Assembly (NCBI GenBank): GCA_017552715.1
Contig: JAFZOW010000121.1
Span: forward strand, 79,231-143,230
Direction: 5' to 3'
Source: Lachnospiraceae bacterium
GTDB lineage: Bacteria; Bacillota; Clostridia; Lachnospirales; Lachnospiraceae
Length of the DNA stretch: 64,000 nt
The notes under the pieces are model-generated. The model saw nothing but the letters and a program-made list of their open reading frames with translations, made no database searches and had not been told where the DNA came from. Position 1 is the first letter of the stretch, and each line of letters starts with the position of its first letter. The translations under genes were made by a program, and so were the position numbers. Below are positions 8,985 through 18,339 of this stretch, piece by piece.

Positions 8985-10157
8985 TTACTTCGTAGAATTC
9001 TTCTTGGCTGCCAGGATGTCAAATACCACTGCACCCAGGAGCACGGCACCCTTAACGATCTTCTGCCAGTCGGCATCCACACCCATGAGCTGCATGCCCA
9101 GGTTGATAACGCCGATCAGCGTGGCGCCTACCACCATACCGAATACACTGCCGGAACCGCCGTAGGCCGATACACCGCCCACCACGCAGGCTGCGATGGC
9201 GTCCATTTCGTAGTTCGTTCCTGCCGTAGAGTTGGCCGCCTGGAAACGTGCCATGGCGATATAGGAAGTGATCACCGTAAGCACTGCCATGTTCAGGTAG
9301 GCCAGGAACATGATCATCCTTGTGTCCACACCGGAAAGCCTCGTGGCTTCCTTGTTTCCGCCTATGGTATAGAAGTAACGTCCCAGAGTGGTCTTGGAGG
9401 TGATGAAGCTGTAGACCAGCACGATACCCACAACCCAAACCAGCACCGTAGGGATGCCGCCGGCCCAGGCCAGCTTGTATGCGATGATCATGATAGCTGC
9501 TACGGACAGCACGGACTTTACGATGACCGCCGTCATGGAATCTGCTTCATAACCCTTTTTCAGCTTGTTGGCCCTGCCCATGACATTCACCAGCACCACG
9601 ATCACGCTGGCTGCGATCCCCACCACCAGACATACGATATTCAGCGTACCCTGTGTTTCAAAGAGCTTCCCGGAGAAGATCTTCAGAAAAGCAGCCGGGA
9701 AATTGGAGATACTTCCGGTCTTCCCGGGACTGTAATCGGTAAGCAGCTGTGTTCCCCAGCCACGGAAGGCAAGGAAACCGGCCAGTGTTGCGATCCAGGG
9801 CGGAATGTTCACATAAGCTACCAGGAAGCCCAGGATGCAGCCGTATATGATGCCCACCACCAGCATCAGGAAGATCGAAACGCCGGTGCCCATCTCCTTC
9901 ACCACCATCAGGATACCGCCAACGGCTCCCATGAAGCAGACGAAGGATCCGCAGGATAAGTCGATGTTTCCGCCGGTCAGCATACACATCAGCATACCTG
10001 TGGCCAGTACGAACACGTATGCATTCTGCGTGATCAGGTTGCTGACGTTCATGGGTGAGAACATTGAACCGTTCGTCATCCCGATAAAGAAGATATATAC
10101 CAGCACCAGGACGATCAGCATTGCATTTTTCTTTAATAGTTCAAGATATTTAGCCAT
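8985..10157 (-). CDS. Sugar ABC transporter permease, second paralogue (GguB/MmsB type)
   Basis: The protein has 390 residues and about ten membrane segments. The stretch LTGGNIDLSCGSFVCFMGA is the conserved loop of BPD_transp_2 (ribose/xylose-class) permeases, and CVVGGVSAYGGSGSVFG near the C-terminus is the matching later signature. The SD AAGGAGTG precedes the ATG. It is the last gene of the sugar locus and a clear paralogue of the gene just upstream, so the channel may be a heterodimer rather than the usual homodimer. Multiple-monosaccharide uptake is inferred from the ChvE-like binding protein in the same locus. Confidence 0.87.
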   Translation of the reverse strand: MAKYLELLKKNAMLIVLVLVYIFFIGMTNGSMFSPMNVSNLITQNAYVFVLATGMLMCMLTGGNIDLSCGSFVCFMGAVGGILMVVKEMGTGVSIFLMLVVGIIYGCILGFLVAYVNIPPWIATLAGFLAFRGWGTQLLTDYSPGKTGSISNFPAAFLKIFSGKLFETQGTLNIVCLVVGIAASVIVVLVNVMGRANKLKKGYEADSMTAVIVKSVLSVAAIMIIAYKLAWAGGIPTVLVWVVGIVLVYSFITSKTTLGRYFYTIGGNKEATRLSGVDTRMIMFLAYLNMAVLTVITSYIAMARFQAANSTAGTNYEMDAIAACVVGGVSAYGGSGSVFGMVVGATLIGVINLGMQLMGVDADWQKIVKGAVLLGAVVFDILAAKKNSTK

Positions 10158-10169
10158 GACTCACACTCC

Positions 10170-11336
10170 TTACTTTTTCTTCTTGTTCGACAGCACATCG
10201 AAGATGATCGCTACCAGCACCACGATACCTTTAACAACCTTCTGATAGGTAGCTTCCATACCCATGATGCTCATGCCCTGGTTGATGACACCCATCAGAA
10301 GGGCACCGATGATAACGCCGAAGATACTTCCCTCACCGCCGTAAGCCGAAGCACCGCCGATAAAGCAGGCCGCGATGGCATCCATTTCGTAAAGCTGTCC
10401 GAAGGTGGGCTGGGCACCGACCTGACGGGCTATGGTAAGGATACCTGCAAGTCCGGCCATCAGGCCCATGTTGATGTATGCGAAGAAGTAAACCTTGCGG
10501 GAGTCGATACCGGAAAGCCTTGTGGCTTTCTCATTTCCGCCCACGGCGTAGAGATAACGGCCCACCGTAGTCTTGGATGTGATATAACCGTAGCTGATCA
10601 GTACCACCGCGATCCAGATGAATGCAGTGGGGATACCCTTGTAATTGGCCAGCTTATAGAAGACCCAGAGTACTACCGCGCAGATGCACACCACACGGAT
10701 CAGCAGGGTGTAAAGAGGCACTACACTGAAGCCTCTTGCCTTGGCGGTGATACGCTTCTTCAGTTCATAAGCGATGTAAACCACAGCCACCACGGCTCCT
10801 GCCACGATGCAGGTGATATTAAGATCTTTCCCGCCAAAGAAATCCGGGATATAACAGTCGGCACCGCCGCCGAAGACCTTTAAGAAGAATCCGTCGTCCA
10901 CGCCTACCGCTTTACCCTGCAGTACCACGTTGGACAGACCGCGAAAGGCATACATACCGGCCAGCGTTGCGATAAAAGGCGGCACCTTCACATAAGAGAT
11001 CCAGAAGCCCTGCCAGGCGCCTACCAGCAGGCCGCCCACCAGCATGACGATCACCGCAAACACCATGTTGATGTTCTTATCCATCATCACGGCACCGATA
11101 CCGCCCACAAAGCAGACCACCGAACCTACCGCCAGATCGATGTTTCCTCCGGTCAGGATGCAGAGCAGCATGCCCGCTGCCAGAACAAACACGTAAGCGT
11201 TCTGTGAGATCAGGTTATTGATGTTCTGCGGAAGAAGGATCAGCCCGTCGGTATTAAAGTAGAAGAATATGACCACGGCGATCAGGGCAAATAACATCGT
11301 ATACTTTTTTATTATTCCCAGCACATTCAGTTTCAT
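10170..11336 (-). CDS. Sugar ABC transporter permease, first paralogue (GguB/MmsB type)
   Basis: The protein has 388 residues from the ATG at 11336, one base after the stop of the ATPase gene. The SD GGGAGGGGCG sits in the end of that gene, so a longer frame to 11396 is not needed. It shares ISQNAYVFVLAAGMLL, LTGGNIDLAVGSVVCF and FIGGASAYGGEGSIFG with the following permease. The loop between the membrane segments differs most. About ten membrane spans are expected. It works with the GguA-like ATPase and the ChvE-like binding protein to import sugars. Confidence 0.87.
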   Translation of the reverse strand: MKLNVLGIIKKYTMLFALIAVVIFFYFNTDGLILLPQNINNLISQNAYVFVLAAGMLLCILTGGNIDLAVGSVVCFVGGIGAVMMDKNINMVFAVIVMLVGGLLVGAWQGFWISYVKVPPFIATLAGMYAFRGLSNVVLQGKAVGVDDGFFLKVFGGGADCYIPDFFGGKDLNITCIVAGAVVAVVYIAYELKKRITAKARGFSVVPLYTLLIRVVCICAVVLWVFYKLANYKGIPTAFIWIAVVLISYGYITSKTTVGRYLYAVGGNEKATRLSGIDSRKVYFFAYINMGLMAGLAGILTIARQVGAQPTFGQLYEMDAIAACFIGGASAYGGEGSIFGVIIGALLMGVINQGMSIMGMEATYQKVVKGIVVLVAIIFDVLSNKKKK

Positions 11337-11337
11337 A

Positions 11338-12876
11338 TCATTCGCCCCTCCCTGACTGTAAGATGCAGGCCATGATATTCTCCTGCGTGGCCTCATCCGC
11401 CTTCATCTCGCCCACGAACTTTCCTTCGTTCATGATATAGATGCGGTCGCTCATCCCTATGACCTCCGGCAGCTCGGACGAGATCATCACAACGGATTTC
11501 CCCGCCGCTACCAGATCATTGATGATACAGTAGATCTCGTACTTGGCACCCACATCGATACCGCGGGTAGGCTCATCCAGGATCAGGATATCCGGATCCG
11601 TAAACATCCACTTGGCCAGCAGCACCTTCTGCTGGTTACCGCCGGAAAGGTTACCCACATTCTGTTCCACCGAGGGTGTTTTGGTCTTCAGCTTCTCTTT
11701 GTACTCCACAGCAACCTGGTATTCTTTGTCCACATCGATGACACCATTGTTGCTTACCCCCGCCATATTGGCCAGTGAGGTATTTACCCTTATGGGATTG
11801 GAAAGCACCAGTCCGTTGCCCTTCCGGTCTTCCGTTACATATGCCAGCTTCGCATTGATGGCTTCCCTGGGGCTCTTCAGCGTTACTTCTTTCCCGTTGA
11901 TCATAAGCGTACCGCTGATATCCGCACCGTAAGAACGGCCGAAGATACTCATGGCCAGCTCCGTGCGCCCGGCACCCATCAGACCGTAGATACCTACTAC
12001 TTCGCCTTTGTGCACGGTCATGTTTACACTGTCCACAACCTTGCGTTCGGCATAGATGGGATGGAACACAGTCCAGTTCTTCACTTCCATGTTCGCTTCC
12101 CCGATTGCAACACCGCTGCGCTTCGGGAAACGGTCGGTGATCTCGCGTCCCACCATTCCTTTGATGATGCGGTCTTCGTCGATCTCCATGCTGTGGCAGT
12201 CCATGGTCTCCACCGTGGAACCGTCGCGCACCACAGTGATCTTGTCCGCCACATAGACCACTTCATTCAGCTTATGGCTGATGATGATCATGGTCATCCC
12301 CTGCTTCTTAAACTCCAGCATCAGATCCAGCAGTGCCCGGGAATCCGTTTCATTCAGGGACGAGGTCGGCTCGTCCAGGATCAGGAGCTTCGCATGTTTG
12401 GCCAGGGCCTTTGCGATCTCCACCAACTGCTGTTTTCCGGTTCCTATATCTTTGATCAGCACACGGGAAGACTCCGAAAGTCCAACCATCTTCAGATATT
12501 TATCCGCTTCGCTGTAGGTTTCGTCCCAGTTGATCGCACTCTTTTTTCCTCTTTCATTTCCGAGGAACATGTTCTCGCCGATGGACATCTGAGGTACCAG
12601 CGCCAGCTCCTGATGGATGATAACGATCCCCTTCTTTTCGGAATCCGTGATCTTATGGAACTGACAGACCTCTCCGTTATAAATGATATCCCCTTCGTAG
12701 GTCCCGTAAGGGTAGATACCGCTGAGCACGTTCATCAAAGTTGACTTACCGGCTCCGTTTTCTCCCACCAGGGCATGGATCTCGCCTTCTTCTACCTGAA
12801 GGTTCACATTGTCCAGTGCCTTAACCCCGGGGAAGGTTTTGGTAATATTCTTCATTTCCAGTAATATATTGCCCAA
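11338..12876 (-). CDS. Sugar ABC transporter ATP-binding protein with two ATPase domains (GguA/MmsA type)
   Basis: The protein has 512 residues with tandem ATPase domains. The first has Walker [10 protein letters not shown], signature-like [14 protein letters not shown] and Walker [12 protein letters not shown]. The second has the degenerate [10 protein letters not shown], then [15 protein letters not shown] and [12 protein letters not shown]. Imbalance of this sort is normal in ribose/xylose/galactose importers. The start is a TTG at 12876, chosen because GGAGGGG lies 6 bases upstream and no nearer ATG fits. An intercistronic hairpin (12910-12931) separates it from the binding-protein gene. 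Confidence 0.9.
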   Translation of the reverse strand: MGNILLEMKNITKTFPGVKALDNVNLQVEEGEIHALVGENGAGKSTLMNVLSGIYPYGTYEGDIIYNGEVCQFHKITDSEKKGIVIIHQELALVPQMSIGENMFLGNERGKKSAINWDETYSEADKYLKMVGLSESSRVLIKDIGTGKQQLVEIAKALAKHAKLLILDEPTSSLNETDSRALLDLMLEFKKQGMTMIIISHKLNEVVYVADKITVVRDGSTVETMDCHSMEIDEDRIIKGMVGREITDRFPKRSGVAIGEANMEVKNWTVFHPIYAERKVVDSVNMTVHKGEVVGIYGLMGAGRTELAMSIFGRSYGADISGTLMINGKEVTLKSPREAINAKLAYVTEDRKGNGLVLSNPIRVNTSLANMAGVSNNGVIDVDKEYQVAVEYKEKLKTKTPSVEQNVGNLSGGNQQKVLLAKWMFTDPDILILDEPTRGIDVGAKYEIYCIINDLVAAGKSVVMISSELPEVIGMSDRIYIMNEGKFVGEMKADEATQENIMACILQSGRGE

Positions 12877-12909
12877 GAATACCCCTCCAATCTCATCCTT
12901 TCATATAGA

Positions 12910-12931
12910 CAGGCGGGTTTTGCCCCGCCTG
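12910..12931 (-). other. Intercistronic hairpin between binding-protein and ATPase genes
   Basis: CAGGCGGG and CCCGCCTG form a perfect 8-bp stem with a 6-base loop and no T-run after it. Such stems often stabilise the upstream message, which would let the binding protein be made in excess over the ATPase and permeases. Confidence 0.6.
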
Positions 12932-12959
12932 CCGTATAAGTACTGCTTATGTTTTTTCT

Positions 12960-14027
12960 TTACTTCAGCTGATCCTCGGTGTAGTATCCGGAATCGATCA
13001 GGATCGTCTTGTAGTTGTTGGCATCCGCGAATACCGGCTCGCAGAGGAAGGAAGGAACAACCTTTACACCGTTATCATAGGTCTTGGTATCGTTCACATC
13101 CACGGTCTCGTTGTTCAGGATCTGACCAACCATCTTAACCACCTGGGAAGCCAGGGTACGGGTATCCTTGAATACGGACATTGCCTGCTTGCCTTCGATC
13201 ATGTTCTTGGTGTTCACGATATCGCAGTCCTGACCGGTGATGATGGGATACTTGCCGTTGTAGTTAGCTGCCAGAGCGTTCTCAACACCCAGAGCGGTGG
13301 AGTCGTTGGAGCACAGCCATACATCCAGATCGGTGCCGCTTGCATAGAAGGAAGACAGGATGTTCTCAGCTCTGGACTGAGCAGTCTCAGTTGCCCAGCT
13401 GGGAGTTGCAACTTCTTCGAAGGTCTTCTGGCCGGATACAACAACCAGCTTGCCGCTCTCGATATAACCCTTCAGTACATCATAAGCACCGTTGAAGAAG
13501 AAACCTGCGTTGTTGTCGCCGGGGTCACCTGCGGTGAACTCGATGTTGAAAGGACCTGCAGCATTGTCCAGATCCAGCTGTTCCTTAACATAAGTACCCT
13601 GAACGGTACCAACCTTGTAGTTATCGAAGGTTGCGTAGTAGGAAACTGCATCCGAACCCATGAGCAGACGGTCGTAAGCGATGACCGGGATGTTCTTGCT
13701 CTTAGCCATGTCCAGAGCTTCGCCGAGGGAAGAGCCCTCGATTGCTGCGATGACCAGTACGTCGCATCCGTTGGAGATCATGTTCTCGATCTGGGACAGC
13801 TGAGTCTGTACATCGTTTGCTGCGTACTGCAGATCCACCTGATAGCCGGCTGCCTGCAGCTCTTTCTGCATGTTGTCACCGTCCTGGTTCCATCTCTGCA
13901 GATCCTTGGTAGGCATGGACACGCCAACCTTCTTGCTTCCGCCGTTCCCGCCGGCTGCGCCGCATCCGCTCAGCAGCATGGACAGGGTCAGCGTTGCTGT
14001 TAAGAAAAGTGCTACGAGTTTTTTCAT
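12960..14027 (-). CDS. chvE: ChvE-like multiple-sugar binding lipoprotein
   Basis: The protein has 355 residues from the ATG at 14027, preceded by GGGAGGAAAG. The N-terminus is a lipoprotein signal with lipobox LSGC (Cys23). The mature part has the periplasmic-binding fold of the ribose/xylose class: VGVSMPTKDLQRWNQDG, VIAAIEGSSLGEAL, VIAYDRLLM and TGQDCDIV. ChvE relatives bind several aldoses and feed a GguAB importer, which matches the next three genes. Two GTAnTTnTTTGT-type repeats upstream (14112-14143) may be the binding site of the locus regulator. The symbol marks the family; the sugar is not known. Confidence 0.87.
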   Translation of the reverse strand: MKKLVALFLTATLTLSMLLSGCGAAGGNGGSKKVGVSMPTKDLQRWNQDGDNMQKELQAAGYQVDLQYAANDVQTQLSQIENMISNGCDVLVIAAIEGSSLGEALDMAKSKNIPVIAYDRLLMGSDAVSYYATFDNYKVGTVQGTYVKEQLDLDNAAGPFNIEFTAGDPGDNNAGFFFNGAYDVLKGYIESGKLVVVSGQKTFEEVATPSWATETAQSRAENILSSFYASGTDLDVWLCSNDSTALGVENALAANYNGKYPIITGQDCDIVNTKNMIEGKQAMSVFKDTRTLASQVVKMVGQILNNETVDVNDTKTYDNGVKVVPSFLCEPVFADANNYKTILIDSGYYTEDQLK

Positions 14028-14111
14028 TTTGTACTTTCCTCCCTTTCGGTTTATGGTTTTCGGAGCGGACTCTCCGCCCCTTACAGGAAGGATAGTAACA
14101 CAGTTCAAATA

Positions 14112-14143
14112 GTAGTTGTTTGTGAAATTCTGTACTTTTTTGT
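14112..14143 (-). promoter_or_regulatory. Candidate activator site (two direct repeats) ahead of the ChvE-like gene
   Basis: GTAGTTGTTTGT (14112-14123) and GTACTTTTTTGT (14132-14143) repeat with a 20-bp period, about one face of the helix. A poor promoter follows, with a TACTAT -10 and no good -35, as is common where an AraC-type activator such as the YesN regulator of this locus is needed. The link is inference. Confidence 0.4.
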
Positions 14144-14185
14144 AAACTTAAGAATCCCCGAACGGGCTGTGCTAGCATTTTTTTG

Positions 14186-14210
14186 TTGCAAAGGGCAGAG
14201 CCTTTTGCAA
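14186..14210 (-). other. Hairpin after the second sugar-binding lipoprotein gene
   Basis: TTGCAAAGG and CCTTTTGCAA form a stem around GCAGAG just past the stop at 14221. There is no T-run on the minus strand, so it may be a weak terminator, a processing stem or a 3' stabiliser that separates sensor genes from transporter genes. Confidence 0.4.
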
Positions 14211-14220
14211 GATAATCCCA

Positions 14221-15270
14221 TCAGCGGACATTGAGATAAACTTCTTCACGGGAGTGAAAACCGCTGTCGATAATGGTTTCGTCCATATTTTCCTTTGTTA
14301 CCTTTACTGGTTCCAGGCGCAGATAGGGCACTTCCTTCATGCCGTTATTGATGGTCCCCAGATCCTCCCCTCCCAGAGTATCTCCTTTTGCCAGGGCCAC
14401 GGCACATTCCGCCGCCCGTCTGGCCAGAGTCTCCACCGGTTTGTACACCGTCATGACCTGTGTCCCTTCCACGATACGCTGGCAGGCCTCCAGATCCGCA
14501 TCCTGCCCGGTGACCAGGATCTCTCCCGCCAGGCGCTGTACCGCCAGAAAGCTTACCACCTGGCTGGCTACGTTATCATTCCCGCACATGATGGCATCGC
14601 ATTCCTCCAGAAGTTCCCGATTCTCATCCAGATATTCCGCCGCCAGCTCGGCCCTCCAGCCGTCGCAGTGGGTACGTCCCAGGATCTCTACCTGATTCTC
14701 GTTCATCAACTGCTCAAAAGGCGCTTCCACACGGGATACATTATTGTCCGCAGGGGAGCCCCCGATCATGATCACTTTTCCCCCGGCAAGGCCGTGCTCC
14801 AGAAGGCTCTCCGCCATCAGCGTTCCCACCATCTCGTTATCGAAAGAGATATAAAGGTTGATATCCGCATTGTTGATCAGACGGTCATAGGCGATGACCT
14901 TTACACCCTTATCCCTGGCCTTTTTCACCGCATCCGTAAGGGCATCCGAATCAATGCAGACGATCACGATCACATCCGCGCCGTAATCCACCAGGTATTC
15001 GATCTGCTCCTTCTGCTTTGCCACATCCCCGTTGGCGTTCTGCACGTTCACCTCGGCTCCCAGCTCCTTGGCCGCCTGCACAAAGATATCCCTGTCTCTC
15101 TGCCAGCGTTCGATCACAAAGGAATCAAAGCTCATGCCTATGGTGAGCTTATCCTCTTCAACGGTGCTGCTGCCGGCTCCGGTGCTTTCCTTTTTTTCAC
15201 AGCCACCGGTGCTCAGAAGCATCGTCAGTGATAATACTATTGTAAGGATGATCCTTTTCGCTCTACGCAT
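14221..15270 (-). CDS. Xylose/ribose-class sugar-binding lipoprotein
   Basis: The protein has 349 residues. The signal peptide ends in STGGCEKK, an atypical lipobox with Cys24. The mature part has the same fold as ChvE/XylF (TIGMSFDSFVIERWQRDRD, VIAYDRLINNADINLY, GNDNVASQVVSF, VTGQDADLEACQRIVEG) but is clearly distinct from the neighbouring ChvE-like protein. It follows the response regulator gene with an 8-bp overlap, so it belongs to the sensor transcript rather than the transporter transcript. It could present sugar to the sensor or to the importer. Which it does is not visible. Confidence 0.85.
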   Translation of the reverse strand: MRRAKRIILTIVLSLTMLLSTGGCEKKESTGAGSSTVEEDKLTIGMSFDSFVIERWQRDRDIFVQAAKELGAEVNVQNANGDVAKQKEQIEYLVDYGADVIVIVCIDSDALTDAVKKARDKGVKVIAYDRLINNADINLYISFDNEMVGTLMAESLLEHGLAGGKVIMIGGSPADNNVSRVEAPFEQLMNENQVEILGRTHCDGWRAELAAEYLDENRELLEECDAIMCGNDNVASQVVSFLAVQRLAGEILVTGQDADLEACQRIVEGTQVMTVYKPVETLARRAAECAVALAKGDTLGGEDLGTINNGMKEVPYLRLEPVKVTKENMDETIIDSGFHSREEVYLNVR

Positions 15271-16858
15271 TTTTCTCCTTATACTCCGTCGGGGTCAGGC
15301 CCACATTCTTTTTAAAGGTCCGGCTGAAATAATTCGGATCCTGCCAGCCGCACTGGGCGCAGATCTCCTTCATGCTCAGCTCGGAGCCGCTTAATAGTTC
15401 CTTCGCTTTTTCGATACGCAGGTTGGTCAGATATTCGATGAAATTCTCTCCCGTCGCCTCCTTGAAAAGCTTGCTGAAATAGTAAGGAGAGATGTTCACC
15501 ACCCGGGATACGTCATCCAGGGACAGTTCCTTGGAATAATTGTCACTGATATAATCCTTTGCCAGCTTGATGGTATCCGTAGAACGTTCCTGACGCTTGC
15601 TTCCTATATTCTGGCAGGCGCTCTTAAGCTTCCCCAGGAACCACTCCTTAAGCTCCGGTATCCCTGACGCCGACATGATCTCGGGAAGATATGATTCCCT
15701 GGATCCGAAGCGGTAGGTCATGCCCCCGTTCTGATAAGCCAAGCGCTCTGCCCAGAGAGCAAACTCCAGAAGCTTAAGGCGTACCGACATGAGGTTTTCC
15801 CCGTTGGAAGCCTCCATCCACCCGATAAAGCTTTCGGCATGCAGCTCCGCTTCATTATAATCTCCCCGCTGTACGGAATCAAAGAGTTCCTTCTCCATCT
15901 CCACCGGGTAATCCTTCTCGTAATCACAGGCTACGGGCAGATCATCTGCATGGGCCACCTGTCCCGTACTGGCGATCAGGGCGTTCTGCGCTTCCCGGTA
16001 GGAATCACCCAGGCGCCGCAGGGGCTTTACCCCGCCTATCCCCAGGCGGAAACGTATATCGATCTTCCGGCGCAGTTCCCGCACCAGCTCCCTGCCCCGT
16101 TCGATCAGGTCGATACGGGCATTGTATTCCATCTCATGTTCCTTAAAGGGGATCAGCAGGGCGATCTTGTTCCCCATCACGGAACCCACCTTGCAGGGGA
16201 AGAACTCCTTTAAGCTTTCCCTCAGTTCCTGATAATGCTTCGAGATCGTCACGGAGCTTCCCACGGCATTGGTCATGTGGCTGCCCTCCTGGGTATCACC
16301 GCATACCAGGCACATCATATACCCGTAATCCGCATCCACTCCCAGTATCGTCTTGTAGTTCTCAATATCTTCTTCAAAATGTTCCCGGAAAAGGATATTG
16401 TAGATCAGGCCGTTTTCGATGATGGGTTCCACGCTCTCCAGCTTTTCCTTCACCATCAGGTCATCACTGCGCTTCTTTCTTTCCCTGTCGATCTGTTCCA
16501 TGGCCGAGCGCAGCACCTGTACCACCCGGGTCCTTTCCATGGGTTTGTTGATATATTCCAGCACCCCCAGTTTGATGGCCTCTTTGGCATAGTCAAACTT
16601 ATCGTAGGCACTCATGACGATAAAGACGGTGCCTGCGGAGAAGCTCCGTATCTCCTTCATGGCTTCGATCCCGTTGATCCCCGGCATCTGTATATCCATG
16701 ACGGCGATATCCGGCCGGAAGCGTTCCGCAAGTTCTATAACGGATCGCCCGGTCTTGGCATACTCCACCTCGCACTCATCCCCGAATTCCTTCTCAATGA
16801 TGAACTTCATCGAATCGATGACGATGCCCTCGTCATCCGCCAGCATGATCCTGTACAT
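15263..16858 (-). CDS. yesN: YesN-type response regulator: receiver domain plus AraC-family DNA-binding domain
   Basis: The protein has 531 residues. The receiver domain (1-120) has the acidic pair in LADDEG, the phospho-acceptor Asp in DIAVMDIQMPG (about 55) and the Lys in YINKPM. A long middle region (about 150-410) resembles the poorly conserved linker of YesN proteins. The C-terminal 100 residues are two AraC helix-turn-helix units (LSLDDVSRVVNISPYYFSKL; MKEICAQCGWQDPNYFSRTF). The gene lies 2 bp after the YesM kinase gene. It probably activates the sugar importer genes downstream. Confidence 0.9.
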   Translation of the reverse strand: MYRIMLADDEGIVIDSMKFIIEKEFGDECEVEYAKTGRSVIELAERFRPDIAVMDIQMPGINGIEAMKEIRSFSAGTVFIVMSAYDKFDYAKEAIKLGVLEYINKPMERTRVVQVLRSAMEQIDRERKKRSDDLMVKEKLESVEPIIENGLIYNILFREHFEEDIENYKTILGVDADYGYMMCLVCGDTQEGSHMTNAVGSSVTISKHYQELRESLKEFFPCKVGSVMGNKIALLIPFKEHEMEYNARIDLIERGRELVRELRRKIDIRFRLGIGGVKPLRRLGDSYREAQNALIASTGQVAHADDLPVACDYEKDYPVEMEKELFDSVQRGDYNEAELHAESFIGWMEASNGENLMSVRLKLLEFALWAERLAYQNGGMTYRFGSRESYLPEIMSASGIPELKEWFLGKLKSACQNIGSKRQERSTDTIKLAKDYISDNYSKELSLDDVSRVVNISPYYFSKLFKEATGENFIEYLTNLRIEKAKELLSGSELSMKEICAQCGWQDPNYFSRTFKKNVGLTPTEYKEKNA

Positions 16859-16860
16859 CC

Positions 16861-18339
16861 TTATTTCCCCTCATACGGGAAGTTGATCACGACCTCCGTC
16901 CCCGTATCCTTTCCGTCACTGTATATCCCTATCACATCTTCCCTTTCCGAGAAGAGCCTGAGTCTTGCGATCACGTTATCCATCCCCACACCGTTGGAGT
17001 CCCCGCTCACTTCCCGTTCCTTCCATTCTCCGCCCAGGAGCATTTCGATGTCTTCGGGGCTCATTCCCTTTCCGTTATCCTTAACGGAGATATATACCCT
17101 CTCCCCGTCCCGGTATACCTTGAGCCAGATCTTTCCTTTATCTCCCATCTCCCTGATCCCGTGGTTTACGGCATTTTCCACGATGGGCTGAAGTATCATC
17201 CCCGGCATCTTTACGTCCTTAAGGCGCTCATCCATATGCTGTTCGTAATGGATATCCCCGGAAAAGCGCACGTTCAGGATGCGGATGTAATTCTCCACCA
17301 GCTCTACTTCTTCCTCAATGCGCACCGGCTCGTCCTGCTTCTTTACATTATAGCGGTAAAAATCCGCCACGGTCTGCACATACTCATAGGTACGGTCCGC
17401 CCCCTCCATCATGGCCAGCTGGGCTCCGGCGTTCAGGGTGTTGAAGAGGAAATGGGGATTGATCTGGGCCTGCAGATATTTCAGCTGGGCATCCTTCAGA
17501 TGGGTCTCCATCATCAGTTCCTTTTCCTGCATCTGGCGCTCCTTCTCCATGCTCAGACGCTGCCCCTCAATGTATTCCCGTATGCTCACCATCATCTTCC
17601 CGAAGGCAGTGGTCAGACGCCCGACCTCATCATTGCTCCGGCTCTTGGGAAGCTCCGCATCCAGCTGCCCTTCCGTCACGGCATCGGCACTTTGTGCCAG
17701 GGCCTGCAGGGGCTGGATCAGGCTGCGGGTAATGGCCGTGATGACAAAAGCACTGGCGATCATCACCGTAAACATAACGATCATGGCAAAGCTTTCAAAC
17801 TTTCGGAAATTTCGTGCCAGTGTCGTATATTTCTCCGAATTGCTGACAAACTGTTCTTCGTTCAGGCTCCGGACATAAGCTTTGATATATTCATACAGCT
17901 TCGAAGCCTCCTCGTAATGGGTCCTGTACTTCTCCACGTTGCGGCCGCGCTTATCTTCGATGGTCTTCGAAACACTCTCCAGATAGGCAGCGGACATCTT
18001 CCGTATGTTCCGCTCCATCCGGTCATAGGTGCGGTCCGTCACACGCTCGGCCAGCTCGCCCGTCAGCTCCGTATAGCGCTGCTCATTGATATAATAATCC
18101 GAAAGGGAGTCCGTGGACTTGGAATTCAGATAATCCGTCATGGATCGCTGTACCCCCTCCAGAGCCTCCAGCATCTCGTTTAAGTGCCGGTTGTCCCGGT
18201 AGGTCTCTTCCATGTCCACGCTCATCCGGTTTATACCCAGGATCAGCACCAGATCCACGATAAAGATCAGCAGGTTGATGACGATGAAGATACCGCTGAT
18301 CTTATAGGAAAGAGGCAGACTATTGAAGCGCTTTCTCAT
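16861..18339 (-). CDS. yesM: YesM-type sensor histidine kinase
   Basis: The protein has 492 residues from the ATG at 18339, which has GGAGGAG four bases upstream. The order is membrane helix (about 13-35), extracellular sensing domain, second helix near 200, HAMP (IQPLQALAQSADAVTEG), and a His_kinase domain with the phospho-acceptor His in QINPHFLFNTLN. An ATP-binding domain follows with NAVNHGI, DNGKGMS and GVGMDNV. It overlaps the end of the anchored binding-protein gene by 20 bp, which favours equal synthesis of the two. Together with YesN they resemble the described XylFII-LytS-YesN arrangement for xylose sensing. Confidence 0.9.
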   Translation of the reverse strand: MRKRFNSLPLSYKISGIFIVINLLIFIVDLVLILGINRMSVDMEETYRDNRHLNEMLEALEGVQRSMTDYLNSKSTDSLSDYYINEQRYTELTGELAERVTDRTYDRMERNIRKMSAAYLESVSKTIEDKRGRNVEKYRTHYEEASKLYEYIKAYVRSLNEEQFVSNSEKYTTLARNFRKFESFAMIVMFTVMIASAFVITAITRSLIQPLQALAQSADAVTEGQLDAELPKSRSNDEVGRLTTAFGKMMVSIREYIEGQRLSMEKERQMQEKELMMETHLKDAQLKYLQAQINPHFLFNTLNAGAQLAMMEGADRTYEYVQTVADFYRYNVKKQDEPVRIEEEVELVENYIRILNVRFSGDIHYEQHMDERLKDVKMPGMILQPIVENAVNHGIREMGDKGKIWLKVYRDGERVYISVKDNGKGMSPEDIEMLLGGEWKEREVSGDSNGVGMDNVIARLRLFSEREDVIGIYSDGKDTGTEVVINFPYEGK

